Positions 1-7,544 are shown, numbered from the stretch's first letter. The stretch is 28,408 nt of DNA from Gallionellaceae bacterium (GCA_003445795.1 DMCN01000045.1:1-28408); one strand, 5' to 3'. Made by a program: numbers and translations. Notes: generated by a model not told the origin, from the letters alone.

Positions 1-680
1 AGCTTGTCGGCGGCGAGGATGTTGACCATGCCCGCCCCTTTGTCGGTCTGCATCAGGTCGTCGATGTTGAGCATGGGCTCGCCGAAGAACTGTTCCGCAC
101 CCTGGCTGGACAGTTCCAGCAGGCCGCGCTGGATCGCGCCTATGCTGGCGGTGGAGATGTTGCCGTACTCGGTGGTGAAGTCCTTGGCGTTGTCGCCGAC
201 ATGCTGCACCATGGTGCGCAGATCCTTGAAGTCGAGCAGCAGCATGCCGTTGTCGTCGGCGATCTTGAACACCAGCGTGAGCACGCCCTGTTGCGTGTCG
301 TTGAGATTCAGCATGCGCCCCAGCAGCAGCGGCCCCATGTCGGACACGGTGGCACGCACCGGATGGCCCTGCTTGCCTTCCACGTCCCAGAACGTCACCG
401 GGTAGGCACGATGTTCGAAGCCTTCCAGTTTCAGCTGTTCGACACGTGCCTGCACTTTGGCATTGCCACCGCCGGTTTTCGAAATGCCGGAGAGGTCGCC
501 CTTGATGTCGGACATGAACACCGGCACGCCGATGCGGCTGAACGACTCCGCCAGCGATTGCAGCGTCACGGTCTTGCCGGTGCCGGTGGCGCCGGTGATC
601 AGGCCGTGGCGGTTGGCCATCTGCGGCAGCAGGGCAAGTTCGTGTTTGTCGTTCTTGGCGATCAGCAGCGGGGAAATCAT
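1..680 (-). CDS. HerA-like ATPase, DUF853 family (3' part cut by window edge)
   Basis: The minus strand is open from an ATG at 680 to the left edge of the window; no stop is reached, so only about the first 226 residues are visible. The N-terminus begins MISPLLIAKN and has a Walker A motif, GATGTGKT, at residues 30-37, followed by MSDIKGDLSG, typical of the DUF853 (YjgR) group of HerA/FtsK-like ATPases. A ribosome binding site (AAGGA) lies 7 bases before the ATG. Known of the family: P-loop ATPases related to DNA-translocating HerA, physiological role poorly defined. Plus-strand open frames across this stretch are shadows. Family call is firm; substrate is unknown. Confidence 0.88.
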   Translation of the reverse strand, partial: MISPLLIAKNDKHELALLPQMANRHGLITGATGTGKTVTLQSLAESFSRIGVPVFMSDIKGDLSGISKTGGGNAKVQARVEQLKLEGFEHRAYPVTFWDVEGKQGHPVRATVSDMGPLLLGRMLNLNDTQQGVLTLVFKIADDNGMLLLDFKDLRTMVQHVGDNAKDFTTEYGNISTASIGAIQRGLLELSSQGAEQFFGEPMLNIDDLMQTDKGAGMVNILAADK

Positions 681-812
681 CGTTTATTCCTTATGGCAGT
701 AGGGTGAATATTGCAGGTGCATCGCGTCGGCGCTGCGAGTAGAATCAACCTTGTGCATTATGGCGGCTGGCGTTAGCCGCCGCAATCCTGACGCACAGAC
801 AAGGAGCATGAA

Positions 813-1037
813 ATGGCTACCAATCCGGTTTCTTCAGCAAGCAACTATGTGTCGCAAGTCCAGCCGCAGCCGCAGACCCGCACTGAGCGGGTGAGCGAGG
901 AAAAGGTGAAAGAGAACGTGCGCGAGAACACCCGCGACGACTCCGCCAATGCCGCCAAGGCGGCGGAAGCCGAGATCAAACAGTCGGTCAACACCAACGG
1001 CCAGACGGTGGGTTCCATCATTAACGTGAGAGCCTGA
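813..1037 (+). CDS. Small hypothetical protein, 74 aa
   Basis: The ATG at 813 follows a strong ribosome binding site (AAGGAG, 801-806) and the frame ends just before a hairpin, so this is very probably a real gene. The protein has a Ser/Gln-rich N-terminus, a highly charged middle (many Glu, Lys, Arg, Asp; residues about 24-55) and a C-terminal TVGSIINV stretch. There is no signal peptide or membrane segment, and I recognise no domain. It is divergent from the DUF853 gene, with a 132-base gap that must hold promoters for both. Function unknown; probably cytoplasmic and largely disordered or helical. Confidence 0.7.
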   Translation: MATNPVSSASNYVSQVQPQPQTRTERVSEEKVKENVRENTRDDSANAAKAAEAEIKQSVNTNGQTVGSIINVRA

Positions 1038-1052
1038 TTCCGCTTGTTTCGA

Positions 1053-1079
1053 CGGGCTCCTGCGCCAAGCGGGAGCCCG
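1053..1079 (+). terminator. Hairpin after the 74-aa gene
   Basis: CGGGCTCC (1053-1060) pairs with GGAGCCCG (1072-1079) to give an 8-bp GC-rich stem with an 11-base loop, 15 bases after the stop of the small gene. There is no clear T-run behind it, so termination may be weak or factor-assisted. Its position also argues against starting the TonB receptor gene as far upstream as 1044. Confidence 0.55.
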
Positions 1080-1202
1080 GCTATGTTTCTGTCGCGCCCC
1101 TTCGCTCCACACCTCTATCTCCGTGTTTCGTCGCAACGCACTGCATTTGTCCGCTGCCTTTGTTTAGAATGCCAAGGTCACGGCTCAGCAGGGAAGATCA
1201 CG

Positions 1203-3470
1203 GTGTTTATCCTCATCAGCGGAATAACTCGGCGCGCGGCGCGCTGGAGCGGAATCTCTTCGGTTTGTCTGTTCGTATCGCTAGGGCTCGTCCCCGCAGT
1301 CGCGGCGGACTGGACCGTGGCCGGCTCAGTGCTGGAAAAAGGGAACCGGCGTCCGCTGCCTGCCGTGCAAGTCACGGTGCGTGACTTGCCTTCTCTCACT
1401 GCCGTCTCGGACGGGCAGGGCCGTTTTCAACTCGATCTCCCCGCTGCCGGCAAATACACGCTGACTGCTGTGCTGTCCGCTCAGGGCGATCCCGTATCCA
1501 TCGAGATCGAACTGGTGCAGGGGGCGGCGCTGCCTGCCCCGGTGTTCTATCTGCGCGTACCCGAGACCCTGGGCGAGATGGTGGTGACCGCGCAGCGCGC
1601 GCCCGAGCGCGTGAGCAAGAGCGTGATCAGCGGCAAGACCCTGCGCAAGCTCGCGGGCTCCAGCGGCGATCCCCTGCGCGGCTTGCAGAGTCTGCCCGGT
1701 GTGGCGACGGTTAACGGCAGCAGCGCGCCCGCGGTGCGCGGTTCCGGTCCCGGCGACAACGCTTATTACGTCGACGATCTCTACATTGGCAAGTTATTCC
1801 ACTACGGCGCCATCAGTGTGTTCAATGCCGACCTGATCGAGGATTTCAACCTGTATGCGGCGGCGTTCAGTCCGCATTACTACGATGTCACCGGGGCGGT
1901 GATCGATGTCGCCTTGCGCGAGCCGCGCAAGGACAGGCTGGGCGGCAAGGTCAACATCAACCTGATGGGGGCCGATTTTCTGGTCGAGGGGCCGCAGAGC
2001 GAGAACCAGTCGTTCTATTTCGCGGCGCGGCGCAGCTACATCGATCTGCTGATCAAGCAGATCGAGCAGGATGGCGTAACCGTGCAGATCCCCAACTACT
2101 GGGACTATCAGGGCAAGTATCTGTGGCAGGTGAACGATACCAACCGGCTGTCGCTGCACCTGCACGGCGCAGCCGATTCGCTGAAGATCAACATCGCCGC
2201 GAGTTCGGATACTGCGCAGCAGGAACCTGTCCTGGCGGGGGACTCCTCGATGTCCGACTCGAACGCGACGCAGGGCATCGTGCTGGACACCATGCTCTCG
2301 GATGCGCGCTACAACAAGCTGGTGCTTGAGCATAGTCTTGACCGCACCGAGAGCCGTGTCGGCACGGTGGGCGTCTTCACCTTCTCGCAGGAGAACCTGA
2401 TGTTACGCGAGCAGCTGCGCATGGATGTCAGCGAGGGACATGAAGTATCGCTGGGCGCCGAGTACATCGATGTCAGGGTCAAGATCGATGTCGACTCCAA
2501 GAACGCACCCTGTACCCAGTTCGAAGCCAACTGCGATCTGACCACGGCAACGCGCAAACGGCTGGTCGATGATTTTGGCATGAATGTGTGGAGCCTTTCG
2601 CTGCAGGACCGCAAACGCGTGCTGGAGCGTCTCACACTGGTCGGCGGCGTGCGCAGGAGTTCCGAGAGTCTTCTCCACCGTTCCTATACAGAACCAAGGG
2701 TCGGCATGGAATGGGAATGGAGCCGGGATACCCTGCTGACTGCGGGCTGGGGGCGGCACAACCAGATGCCCTCGGGGGAGCAGGCCGTTCGCCAGTTCGG
2801 CAATCCGGATCTGTGGCATATCCGCGCCGACCACAGCGTGCTCGGCATCGCGCAGAAAGTGGATGCGGACTGGAACTGGAAGACTGAAGCGTATTACAAG
2901 AAGTTCAGCAATCTGATCATCAGCGATCCGCTGCTCAACTACATCAACGCGGCCAGCGGCAAAGCCTACGGACTCGAACTGCTGATCAAGAAAGAAGAGA
3001 CCGACAAACTCTCCGGCTGGTGGGTGCTCAACCTGTCCAAGTCGTCGCGCCGCAACGACGTAACCGGCGAGTCGTTCCGCTTCCAGTACGACCAGCCGGT
3101 CAACACCACGCTGGTGGGGACTTACAAATTTTCGGAGGCCTGGTCGTTTGGCGGCAAATGGAACTACCACTCGGGCACGCCCTACACGCCCATCCTCGGC
3201 CCCAGCGGCAGCAACTATCCGGACGGTCGCCCGATCCCGCTCTATGCCGGGGTCAACTCGGGCACCTTGCCGGTCTATCACCGTCTCGACCTGCGCCTGG
3301 ATCGCAACTATGTGTTCAACCGCTGGAAGCTGGGTACCTACTTCGAGCTGAACAACGTCTACCAGCGCAAGAACATCGTCGGCTACAGCTACGACCCAAG
3401 CTATACCACCCGCGAACCCGTGTACGCGTTCGTACTGCCGTTCTCGTTTGGGGTGCAGGGGGAGTTCTAG
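1203..3470 (+). CDS. TonB-dependent outer-membrane receptor with N-terminal carboxypeptidase-regulatory-like domain
   Basis: The frame is open from 1044, but the first 53 codons cross a hairpin and do not look like protein. I prefer the GTG at 1203, preceded by GGGAAG (1191-1196). That gives 755 residues starting with a signal peptide (Arg-rich n-region, hydrophobic 17-33, likely cleavage after AVAA, residue 35). Residues about 36-115 form a carboxypeptidase-D regulatory-like beta-sandwich. EMVVTA near 125-130 looks like a TonB box, followed by a plug domain (LQSLPGVATV, AVRGSGPGDN, VDDLYI). The rest is a 22-strand-type barrel ending in Phe, as expected for BAM-dependent assembly. Known role: TonB-energised uptake of a siderophore, metal, vitamin or glycan; the ligand cannot be read from sequence. 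No adjacent sigma/anti-sigma pair or transporter is seen. Confidence 0.88.
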   Translation: MFILISGITRRAARWSGISSVCLFVSLGLVPAVAADWTVAGSVLEKGNRRPLPAVQVTVRDLPSLTAVSDGQGRFQLDLPAAGKYTLTAVLSAQGDPVSIEIELVQGAALPAPVFYLRVPETLGEMVVTAQRAPERVSKSVISGKTLRKLAGSSGDPLRGLQSLPGVATVNGSSAPAVRGSGPGDNAYYVDDLYIGKLFHYGAISVFNADLIEDFNLYAAAFSPHYYDVTGAVIDVALREPRKDRLGGKVNINLMGADFLVEGPQSENQSFYFAARRSYIDLLIKQIEQDGVTVQIPNYWDYQGKYLWQVNDTNRLSLHLHGAADSLKINIAASSDTAQQEPVLAGDSSMSDSNATQGIVLDTMLSDARYNKLVLEHSLDRTESRVGTVGVFTFSQENLMLREQLRMDVSEGHEVSLGAEYIDVRVKIDVDSKNAPCTQFEANCDLTTATRKRLVDDFGMNVWSLSLQDRKRVLERLTLVGGVRRSSESLLHRSYTEPRVGMEWEWSRDTLLTAGWGRHNQMPSGEQAVRQFGNPDLWHIRADHSVLGIAQKVDADWNWKTEAYYKKFSNLIISDPLLNYINAASGKAYGLELLIKKEETDKLSGWWVLNLSKSSRRNDVTGESFRFQYDQPVNTTLVGTYKFSEAWSFGGKWNYHSGTPYTPILGPSGSNYPDGRPIPLYAGVNSGTLPVYHRLDLRLDRNYVFNRWKLGTYFELNNVYQRKNIVGYSYDPSYTTREPVYAFVLPFSFGVQGEF

Positions 3471-3477
3471 CGGCGGA

Positions 3478-3708
3478 TCACAGTCCCACCATGAAGGCGG
3501 CGGGATCGACTCTGCGCACCATTTGCAGTAACTCCATGCCTTCCACAGCATCCGGGTCGTATTTCACCATCAGCGCATAGGGTTGCGGGGAGTGGTTGAA
3601 CTCGGCGCAATCGACTCCCACACGTCCGAGCAATTGTTTCTCCAGACCGGTTCTGGTCTGCATATCCAACGAGGGTTGTACATGGATCATCATGTCTGCT
3701 GTATTCAT
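3478..3708 (-). CDS. Small ferredoxin-fold-like (HMA-like) protein without metal motif, 76 aa
   Basis: The frame extends to 3837, but the ATG at 3708 (MNTADMMIHV) has a strong ribosome binding site (AAGGAG, 3716-3721 region) and fits the protein best. The pattern of a short N-terminal strand, a helix with EKQLLGRVGV, then LMVKYDPDAVEG and a helix LLQMVRRVDP resembles the beta-alpha-beta-beta-alpha-beta layout of heavy-metal-associated domains. The CxxC metal motif is absent; only one Cys (in VDCAEF) is present. It converges with the TonB receptor gene, with 7 bases between the stops. A sigma70-type promoter candidate lies about 70 bases upstream. The fold call is an inference; function is unknown. 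Confidence 0.65.
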   Translation of the reverse strand: MNTADMMIHVQPSLDMQTRTGLEKQLLGRVGVDCAEFNHSPQPYALMVKYDPDAVEGMELLQMVRRVDPAAFMVGL

Positions 3709-3775
3709 GATCGTCTCCTTCACTTGATGCGGGGAAAGGACGGGGCGGCGACAGATAGCCGTTCCCGAGCGGACC

Positions 3776-3804
3776 AATGTAGACCTCCGCTGCGGCGAAT
3801 TCAA
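3776..3804 (-). promoter_or_regulatory. Candidate sigma70-type promoter for the HMA-like gene
   Basis: On the minus strand, TTGAAT (3804-3799) is followed after exactly 17 bases by TACATT (3781-3776). Each box matches four of six consensus positions. The site is 68 bases upstream of the ATG at 3708 in the gap after the outer-membrane protein gene. Confidence 0.4.
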
Positions 3805-3839
3805 CCCGATTGGGTGTGATGGTTTGTGCCGAAACAACG

Positions 3840-4835
3840 TCAGCGGGATTGATCGAACAATATTTCAAGACGGAGGCTGAGCATCGGGCTGGCGCGGTAG
3901 CCATTGCCGCGCGGGAAATGCAGTTGCGGGCTCAGGTCGAGATATGTCCATTCCCTGTGCAGGCGATAACGATACAGTACCAGCAGTACATAGTCCGACA
4001 CCTGAGCCTGTGGCCGACTTACGCCGATCACGCTCGCCTGATACAACAGGGCGGTGCGTTCGTCCCATGCATGAATGAACGTGAAATCCTGACGCAGATC
4101 GAAATTCTGATTGTCGTTCAGCCAGGTGGCGTTGCTGGAAGATCGGAACACGAGCGGGTCGGTGATAGGGCGCTCCAGATCGAACTGGGTGGTCGCGCCC
4201 ACGCCGGTGTTGTTGAACCAGAAAGCGGTTTCCGCCAGTGTCATGCGCCACAGTTCCAGCGGAACCGCCAGGCGGGCGCGCGCGCGCGCGAAGGGTTTTG
4301 AATACAGTCCGGCAAACTTTATCCCGGCGTCGGCGCTGTAGTGCCAGCGCTCCGCCTCGATCTTTTCGATGCGCAAGGCCGCAGCGTAGCTTTGCGGGGA
4401 GGCGGGTTGCTTGAGTTGCGGCGATTGGATCTTCTTCGAGTCGACGATCACTTTCTTGTCCGGGTCGGTTTCCAGTATCAGATGCAATTTCTGTTCGGCG
4501 ATGGGCAGCCGCACATTGGCGCTGGCCGACCAGACGAACTTGTGTTCTCCGCCGTAACCCATCACCCGGGTGATATCGAGCTGCATCACACTGTCGTTGG
4601 CCTCCTGGTAGTGACGCTCATCGCCAAAGAAGCGGTCGATGGAGGTGATGAAGTCGAGATACTGTCCGGACAGATAATCGCGCGGCGTGTCGAAGGCATT
4701 CGCAGCGTCTTCCGGCAGTGCCTGCTCGGGCGGGCCGACGAACTCGTCACAGTTCGCCGTCAGGGAAAGCACAAGCATCGCGCCGAGCGACAGCCGCGAA
4801 AAGATGCTGGATAGCTGTGTGGATGATGCAGTCAT
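3840..4835 (-). CDS. Predicted outer-membrane protein, unknown function, 331 aa
   Basis: The protein begins with a signal peptide (about residues 1-28, hydrophobic LGAMLVLSLTA). The remainder alternates polar and hydrophobic residues with many aromatic positions: HKFVWSASANVRLPI, FNNTGVGATTQFDLE, RTALLYQASVIGV, VLLVLYRYRLHREWTYLDLSPQLHF, SLRLEILFDQ. This suggests a beta-barrel of roughly 10-12 strands. The C-terminus is LEILFDQSR, not the classical terminal aromatic. No lipobox is evident at the Cys near residue 29. An alternating GC run (4276-4290) encodes the FARARARL segment. Proteins of this appearance are common beside iron- or envelope-related genes, but I do not recognise a named family. 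Confidence 0.7.
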   Translation of the reverse strand: MTASSTQLSSIFSRLSLGAMLVLSLTANCDEFVGPPEQALPEDAANAFDTPRDYLSGQYLDFITSIDRFFGDERHYQEANDSVMQLDITRVMGYGGEHKFVWSASANVRLPIAEQKLHLILETDPDKKVIVDSKKIQSPQLKQPASPQSYAAALRIEKIEAERWHYSADAGIKFAGLYSKPFARARARLAVPLELWRMTLAETAFWFNNTGVGATTQFDLERPITDPLVFRSSSNATWLNDNQNFDLRQDFTFIHAWDERTALLYQASVIGVSRPQAQVSDYVLLVLYRYRLHREWTYLDLSPQLHFPRGNGYRASPMLSLRLEILFDQSR

Positions 4836-5189
4836 GATCGATTCTTGAATTTATAAATTAAGAAGGCCTTTGCCAGGTTGCATCCATTCGGCGCATTTCT
4901 TCTGGATCAAAACTACCGCAAAGACCCGCTGCCGTATGTGCGCTTGCGAACAGCGACAGTGTCGAGCTACCCAACCCGGCGGAGACATGCCCGGTTCAGG
5001 GGACAACATACGGACAGGGGCAGTGTGTGAGTTTGCAGGGCTAATGTGCGCAGACGAACAGAGCAGACATCTGCGGAAGCATATAAATGTCGTTACCTTG
5101 ACGCGATGCGTTGAGATTTGCCGCTGCAAACGATCAGCAGTTGGCGCACAGGATCCTGATTCGGGATCCGACATTCGGGAGATGCAAAC
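4836..5189. other. Intergenic region between divergent genes
   Basis: These 354 bases separate two divergent genes. Near 4848-4862 is an AT-rich patch that could hold a minus-strand -10 region. At 5045-5087 is the conserved promoter-like element of the DUF3494 genes. Downstream is a leader of 102 bases with an inverted repeat of GGATCC (5151-5156 and 5164-5169) and a ribosome binding site GGGAG (5177-5181). Short open frames on both strands here lack ribosome binding sites and protein-like composition. Confidence 0.6.
5045..5087 (+). promoter_or_regulatory. Conserved promoter-like element A (upstream of first DUF3494 gene)
   Basis: TGTGCG (5045-5050), 5 bases, GAACAG (5056-5061), 20 bases, TATAAA (5082-5087). 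The same blocks with the same spacing occur at 12950-12992 and 14681-14723, upstream of the other two DUF3494 genes. The distance from the TATAAA block to the start codon is 102 bases, the same as for element C. The -35 position reads CAGAGC, not TTGACA, so an alternative sigma factor or an activator is likely (inference). Confidence 0.6.
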
Positions 5190-6011
5190 ATGAGAAAGTC
5201 CAATATCGTTTCAAAGCCACTAGCGTGGCTGCTCACATTGTTTCTGGCCACTCTTGTAGTCGGGTGCGGTGGCGGAAGCAGTAGTGGGAGTGCGCCCGTA
5301 GGCTCAGCAGCTTCAGGTCCGGTCGGAACAGCCTGCGCAGGTGCGGGTTGTGTGAACTTGGGCAGTGCCGCCAATTATGTGATCCTGGCAAAGACGGGTG
5401 TATCGACGGTGCCTGCTTCGGTCGTGACCGGGAATATCGGCTTGAGTCCGGCTGCGAGGGTGTTCTTGACAGGGTGGTCATTGGTCGGCGAACCCACGGA
5501 CACCGCATATACATCGACACAAGTGGTCGGCGGCGGACATTTGTATGCGGCCGACATGGTGGGCGGGACAACTACGGTTGATCTGACTACAGCCGTAGGC
5601 GACATGCAAACTGCATACACCGCTGCAGCGGGCATGGCAGGCGGTCCATGTCCCGGAGTTGGCGCCCTGGGTGGATCGACCCTTGCCGCCGGCAACTACA
5701 CCTGTGCCGTTAATGTTTCCATCAACTCGAATTTGACACTGAATGGAACTGCGACGGATGTGTGGGTCTTCCAGATCACAGGAACGCTTACTCAGGCTGG
5801 GGCTACACAGGTGTTATTGACCGGTGGCGCACTTCCCGAGAACGTGTTCTGGCAGGTCTCCGGTAATGTGGACATCGGAACGACAGCGCTTATGCAAGGG
5901 GTGATATTGGGGCAAACACTGATCAATATGCAGGCTGGATCAACAGCGAACGGCAGGCTGTTGGCACAGTCGGCGGTCACGATCAATCAGGCTACAGTTA
6001 CCGTTCCTTAA
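5190..6011 (+). CDS. Ice-binding-like (DUF3494) lipoprotein 1
   Basis: The 273-residue protein starts with a lipoprotein signal (KPLAW at 9-13, lipobox VVGC with Cys26, then GGGSSSG linker). From about residue 54 to the end is a DUF3494 ice-binding-like domain: YVILAKTGV, SVVTGNIGLSP, DLTTAVGDMQTAY, TLAAGNYTCAVNV, LTLNGTATDVWVFQI, NVFWQVSGNVDIGTTALMQGVILGQTLI, NGRLLAQSAVTI. The family folds as a right-handed beta-solenoid and includes ice-binding and ice-adhesion proteins, though many members are untested. Gly after Cys26 suggests outer-membrane sorting. It is closely related to the domain at 13123-14592. A strong hairpin terminator follows. Ice binding is possible but not shown by sequence alone; adhesion or matrix roles are alternatives. 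Confidence 0.9.
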   Translation: MRKSNIVSKPLAWLLTLFLATLVVGCGGGSSSGSAPVGSAASGPVGTACAGAGCVNLGSAANYVILAKTGVSTVPASVVTGNIGLSPAARVFLTGWSLVGEPTDTAYTSTQVVGGGHLYAADMVGGTTTVDLTTAVGDMQTAYTAAAGMAGGPCPGVGALGGSTLAAGNYTCAVNVSINSNLTLNGTATDVWVFQITGTLTQAGATQVLLTGGALPENVFWQVSGNVDIGTTALMQGVILGQTLINMQAGSTANGRLLAQSAVTINQATVTVP

Positions 6012-6038
6012 GACGGGCAACAAAAATATATGGCAGTG

Positions 6039-6064
6039 AAAAGGCCGTCGCAAGACGGCCTTTT
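6039..6064. terminator. Bidirectional terminator between convergent genes
   Basis: AAAAGGCCGTC (6039-6049) and GACGGCCTTTT (6054-6064) form an 11-bp stem with a GCAA loop. The flanking A and T runs allow termination in both directions, for the DUF3494 gene on the plus strand and the ferritin-like gene on the minus strand. Confidence 0.9.
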
Positions 6065-6085
6065 GTCGTGGTGAGGCAATCGAAA

Positions 6086-6373
6086 CTATCGTTTGGTGAT
6101 TGATTTCTTGGTAAACAGGCTGTCTGTCATTTCGCCGGAGAACTTCGGGTCATTGCGTTGTATCCATTCCAGCAGCATCGACGCATGTTCTTTTTCATCG
6201 TCGCGATTGTGGATGAGGATCTTTTTGAGTTCCTTGTCCTTGCAGACATCGGCACGCTGGTTGTACAGATCGATCGCCGTCAATTCTTCCGTCAGCGACA
6301 CGATGGCAGTGTGCATGTTGCAGACCGCCGCGGACAATTCGTTACTGGATCCATACTGGTCGCTATCGGACAT
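6086..6373 (-). CDS. Encapsulated-ferritin-like (EncFtn) protein lacking an encapsulin-targeting tail, 95 aa
   Basis: The start at 6373 (MSDSDQYGSS) has a ribosome binding site AAAGGA and lies inside the end of yqjK, which suggests translational coupling; the longer frame to 6424 is less likely. The core, IVSLTEELTAIDLYNQRAD and HNRDDEKEHASMLLEWIQR, matches the two-helix encapsulated ferritins that oxidise iron as a decamer. By alignment from memory with the Rhodospirillum rubrum protein, the ferroxidase residues E32, E62 and H65 correspond to E30, E60 and H63, all present. The putative entry-site Glu34 and Trp38 are Thr32 and Leu36 here. The protein ends at LFTKKSITKR with no encapsulin-docking peptide, and no encapsulin gene is adjacent. 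It may act as a free ferroxidase or bacterioferritin-like stress protein. Confidence 0.82.
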   Translation of the reverse strand: MSDSDQYGSSNELSAAVCNMHTAIVSLTEELTAIDLYNQRADVCKDKELKKILIHNRDDEKEHASMLLEWIQRNDPKFSGEMTDSLFTKKSITKR

Positions 6374-6767
6374 TTGAATTTCCTTTGTTGTCTTCGTTGT
6401 TCGAGAGAGGAGGCATGCTTTCATCTGCCGCAGTTTCGCAACTGCGGGTATCGTTTGCGGGGGATACGACGGAAGCGAGATATTTCAGGCCGAAGAAGAT
6501 GGCGGAAGGGTAGAGGTACAGCAGTCGCCAGCCGCCCTTGGCAAAGGCGAAGATACCCTTGTGCCGCAGGGTCAGCGCGGCCGTGACCACGCCGGTCACG
6601 AGCGCGGGGTGCCGGTAGATGGCGCGTACCGCTTTCAGGCCTGTGTCGGCCAGTGCCAGGGGCCTTTGCCACTGCACGGTGATATCTGCCACCAGCGTAC
6701 GTTGCAGGCGGATCTTCTCCCGCAATGCGTGACGGCGATGGGTGATATCGGCAAGACGCTGATTCAT
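6363..6767 (-). CDS. yqjK: YqjK-like membrane protein
   Basis: The 134-residue protein starts MNQRLADITHRRHALREKI, with a basic helical N-terminus like YqjK of enterobacteria. A hydrophobic region follows at about 52-67 (HPALVTGVVTAALTL) and another at about 82-100 (LLYLYPSAIFFGLKYLASV), with a hydrophilic tail. Its ATG overlaps the yqjE stop by four bases, and its 3' end overlaps the ferritin-like start by eleven bases. The gene order yqjD-yqjE-yqjK equals that in E. coli, where the operon is linked to stationary-phase stress. The tail after about residue 105 is longer than in E. coli YqjK. Function is unknown. Confidence 0.75.
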   Translation of the reverse strand: MNQRLADITHRRHALREKIRLQRTLVADITVQWQRPLALADTGLKAVRAIYRHPALVTGVVTAALTLRHKGIFAFAKGGWRLLYLYPSAIFFGLKYLASVVSPANDTRSCETAADESMPPLSNNEDNKGNSNVR

Positions 6768-7141
6768 GGTTGCTCATCCAGTCGTTCGCGGTCGCTTTCA
6801 AGTTCGGCCAGGCTGGCCGAGAACAAGCGCGACCGTTCGCGATGTATGCGGCGCAAACCGGTCCAGGCCAGCAGACCGGCCAAGAAATACAGGGCTGTGA
6901 AGAAACCCAGCACCAGCAGACGCTGTTCCGCCCCGAACAGCACCACCACGAACGCGGTCAGCAGCACGACCGACAAGCCGAAGAAGAACAGGGCAATGCT
7001 GCCGTAGAGCAGCATCTGCCAGATGCGCAGACGTTCCTCTTCCACCTCGTTGGAAAGCAGTTCAAGACGCGTCTGGATGATGGCGAGCAGCGTGCCCGCC
7101 AATCGTTTCAGAGATTCCAGCAGTCCGCCAGATTCGGACAT
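6764..7141 (-). CDS. yqjE: YqjE family (phage-holin-like superfamily III) membrane protein
   Basis: The 125-residue protein has an amphipathic N-terminus (LLESLKRLAGTLLAIIQTRLELLSNEVEEERLR), then two transmembrane segments (about 45-67, LLYGSIALFFFGLSVVLLTAFVVVLF, and 73-93, LLVLGFFTALYFLAGLLAWTG), and a charged C-terminal helix. This is the standard layout of the YqjE family. It starts 3 bases after the yqjD stop and its stop overlaps the yqjK start. Known of the family: inner-membrane proteins co-expressed with the ribosome-associated YqjD; molecular role unresolved. Confidence 0.88.
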   Translation of the reverse strand: MSESGGLLESLKRLAGTLLAIIQTRLELLSNEVEEERLRIWQMLLYGSIALFFFGLSVVLLTAFVVVLFGAEQRLLVLGFFTALYFLAGLLAWTGLRRIHRERSRLFSASLAELESDRERLDEQP

Positions 7142-7144
7142 CTT

Positions 7145-7468
7145 CTAGCGCCGCGCGATCAGCATGCCGACGATGGCGCCCACGCAGGCCGAGATGCCGA
7201 TGGCTTTCCAGGGATTCTCGTGGACGTATTCATCGGTGGCCTTGGCGGCTTCCTTCGTGCGTGCGACGACGGCATCTTGCGCATCGACCAATCGTTCCTT
7301 GGCCACTTGCAGACTTTTCTGGATCCGGGCGCGGGCGGCTACCGCACTGTCACCCGCTTGGCTGGAAGTGGCGCGCAACAACTCCTCGGCATCCGCGACG
7401 ACCATCTGCAGGTCATCCATCAGTTTGTCTTTTGAAGAGGCGATGCTTGAATGTGTTTTTGTGGTCAT
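7145..7468 (-). CDS. yqjD: ElaB/YqjD/DUF883 membrane-anchored ribosome-binding-type protein
   Basis: The 107-residue protein has a long helical domain (KDKLMDDLQMVVADAEELL to residue about 75, Ala/Lys/Glu rich) and a C-terminal hydrophobic anchor (NPWKAIGISACVGAIVGMLIARR) ending in two Arg, the hallmark of the DUF883 family. E. coli members YqjD and ElaB are RpoS-regulated, sit in the inner membrane through this tail, and bind ribosomes in stationary phase. The ribosome binding site AAGGAG lies upstream of the ATG. It is the first gene of the tightly packed four-gene unit yqjD-yqjE-yqjK-ferritin. Confidence 0.9.
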   Translation of the reverse strand: MTTKTHSSIASSKDKLMDDLQMVVADAEELLRATSSQAGDSAVAARARIQKSLQVAKERLVDAQDAVVARTKEAAKATDEYVHENPWKAIGISACVGAIVGMLIARR

Positions 7469-7507
7469 GACTTAAACTCCTTGAATGTTGTGAAGCATCG
7501 AACTATC

Positions 7508-7530
7508 CGTCACCGGCTTCGCCGGTGACG
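7508..7530 (-). terminator. Perfect inverted repeat after the barrel gene
   Basis: CGTCACCGGC (7508-7517) and GCCGGTGACG (7521-7530) form a 10-bp perfect stem with a TTC loop. It lies just after the stop of the 179-aa barrel protein and before yqjD on the minus strand. No T-run follows, so it could be a weak terminator, a pause or an mRNA-stabilising hairpin that sets different levels for the genes on either side. Confidence 0.55.
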
Positions 7531-7544
7531 TCGCGGCAACAGAA

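Noticed and set aside
1044..1202. N-terminal extension of the TonB receptor frame
   Set aside because: It overlaps a hairpin, lacks a ribosome binding site and places the signal peptide internally; the GTG at 1203 fits better.
2403..3551. Minus-strand open frame of 382 codons across the TonB receptor
   Set aside because: No domain or ribosome binding site; it is the reverse-strand shadow of the barrel-encoding region.
4276..4290. Alternating GC tract of 15 bases inside the outer-membrane protein gene, a possible slippage tract
   Set aside because: The reading frame is intact across it and it fits Arg/Ala codon choice in a GC-rich gene; no sign of variation.
4851..5193. Two overlapping open frames of 107 codons, one on each strand
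   Set aside because: No ribosome binding site, no protein-like pattern, and both cross the promoter-like element of the DUF3494 gene.
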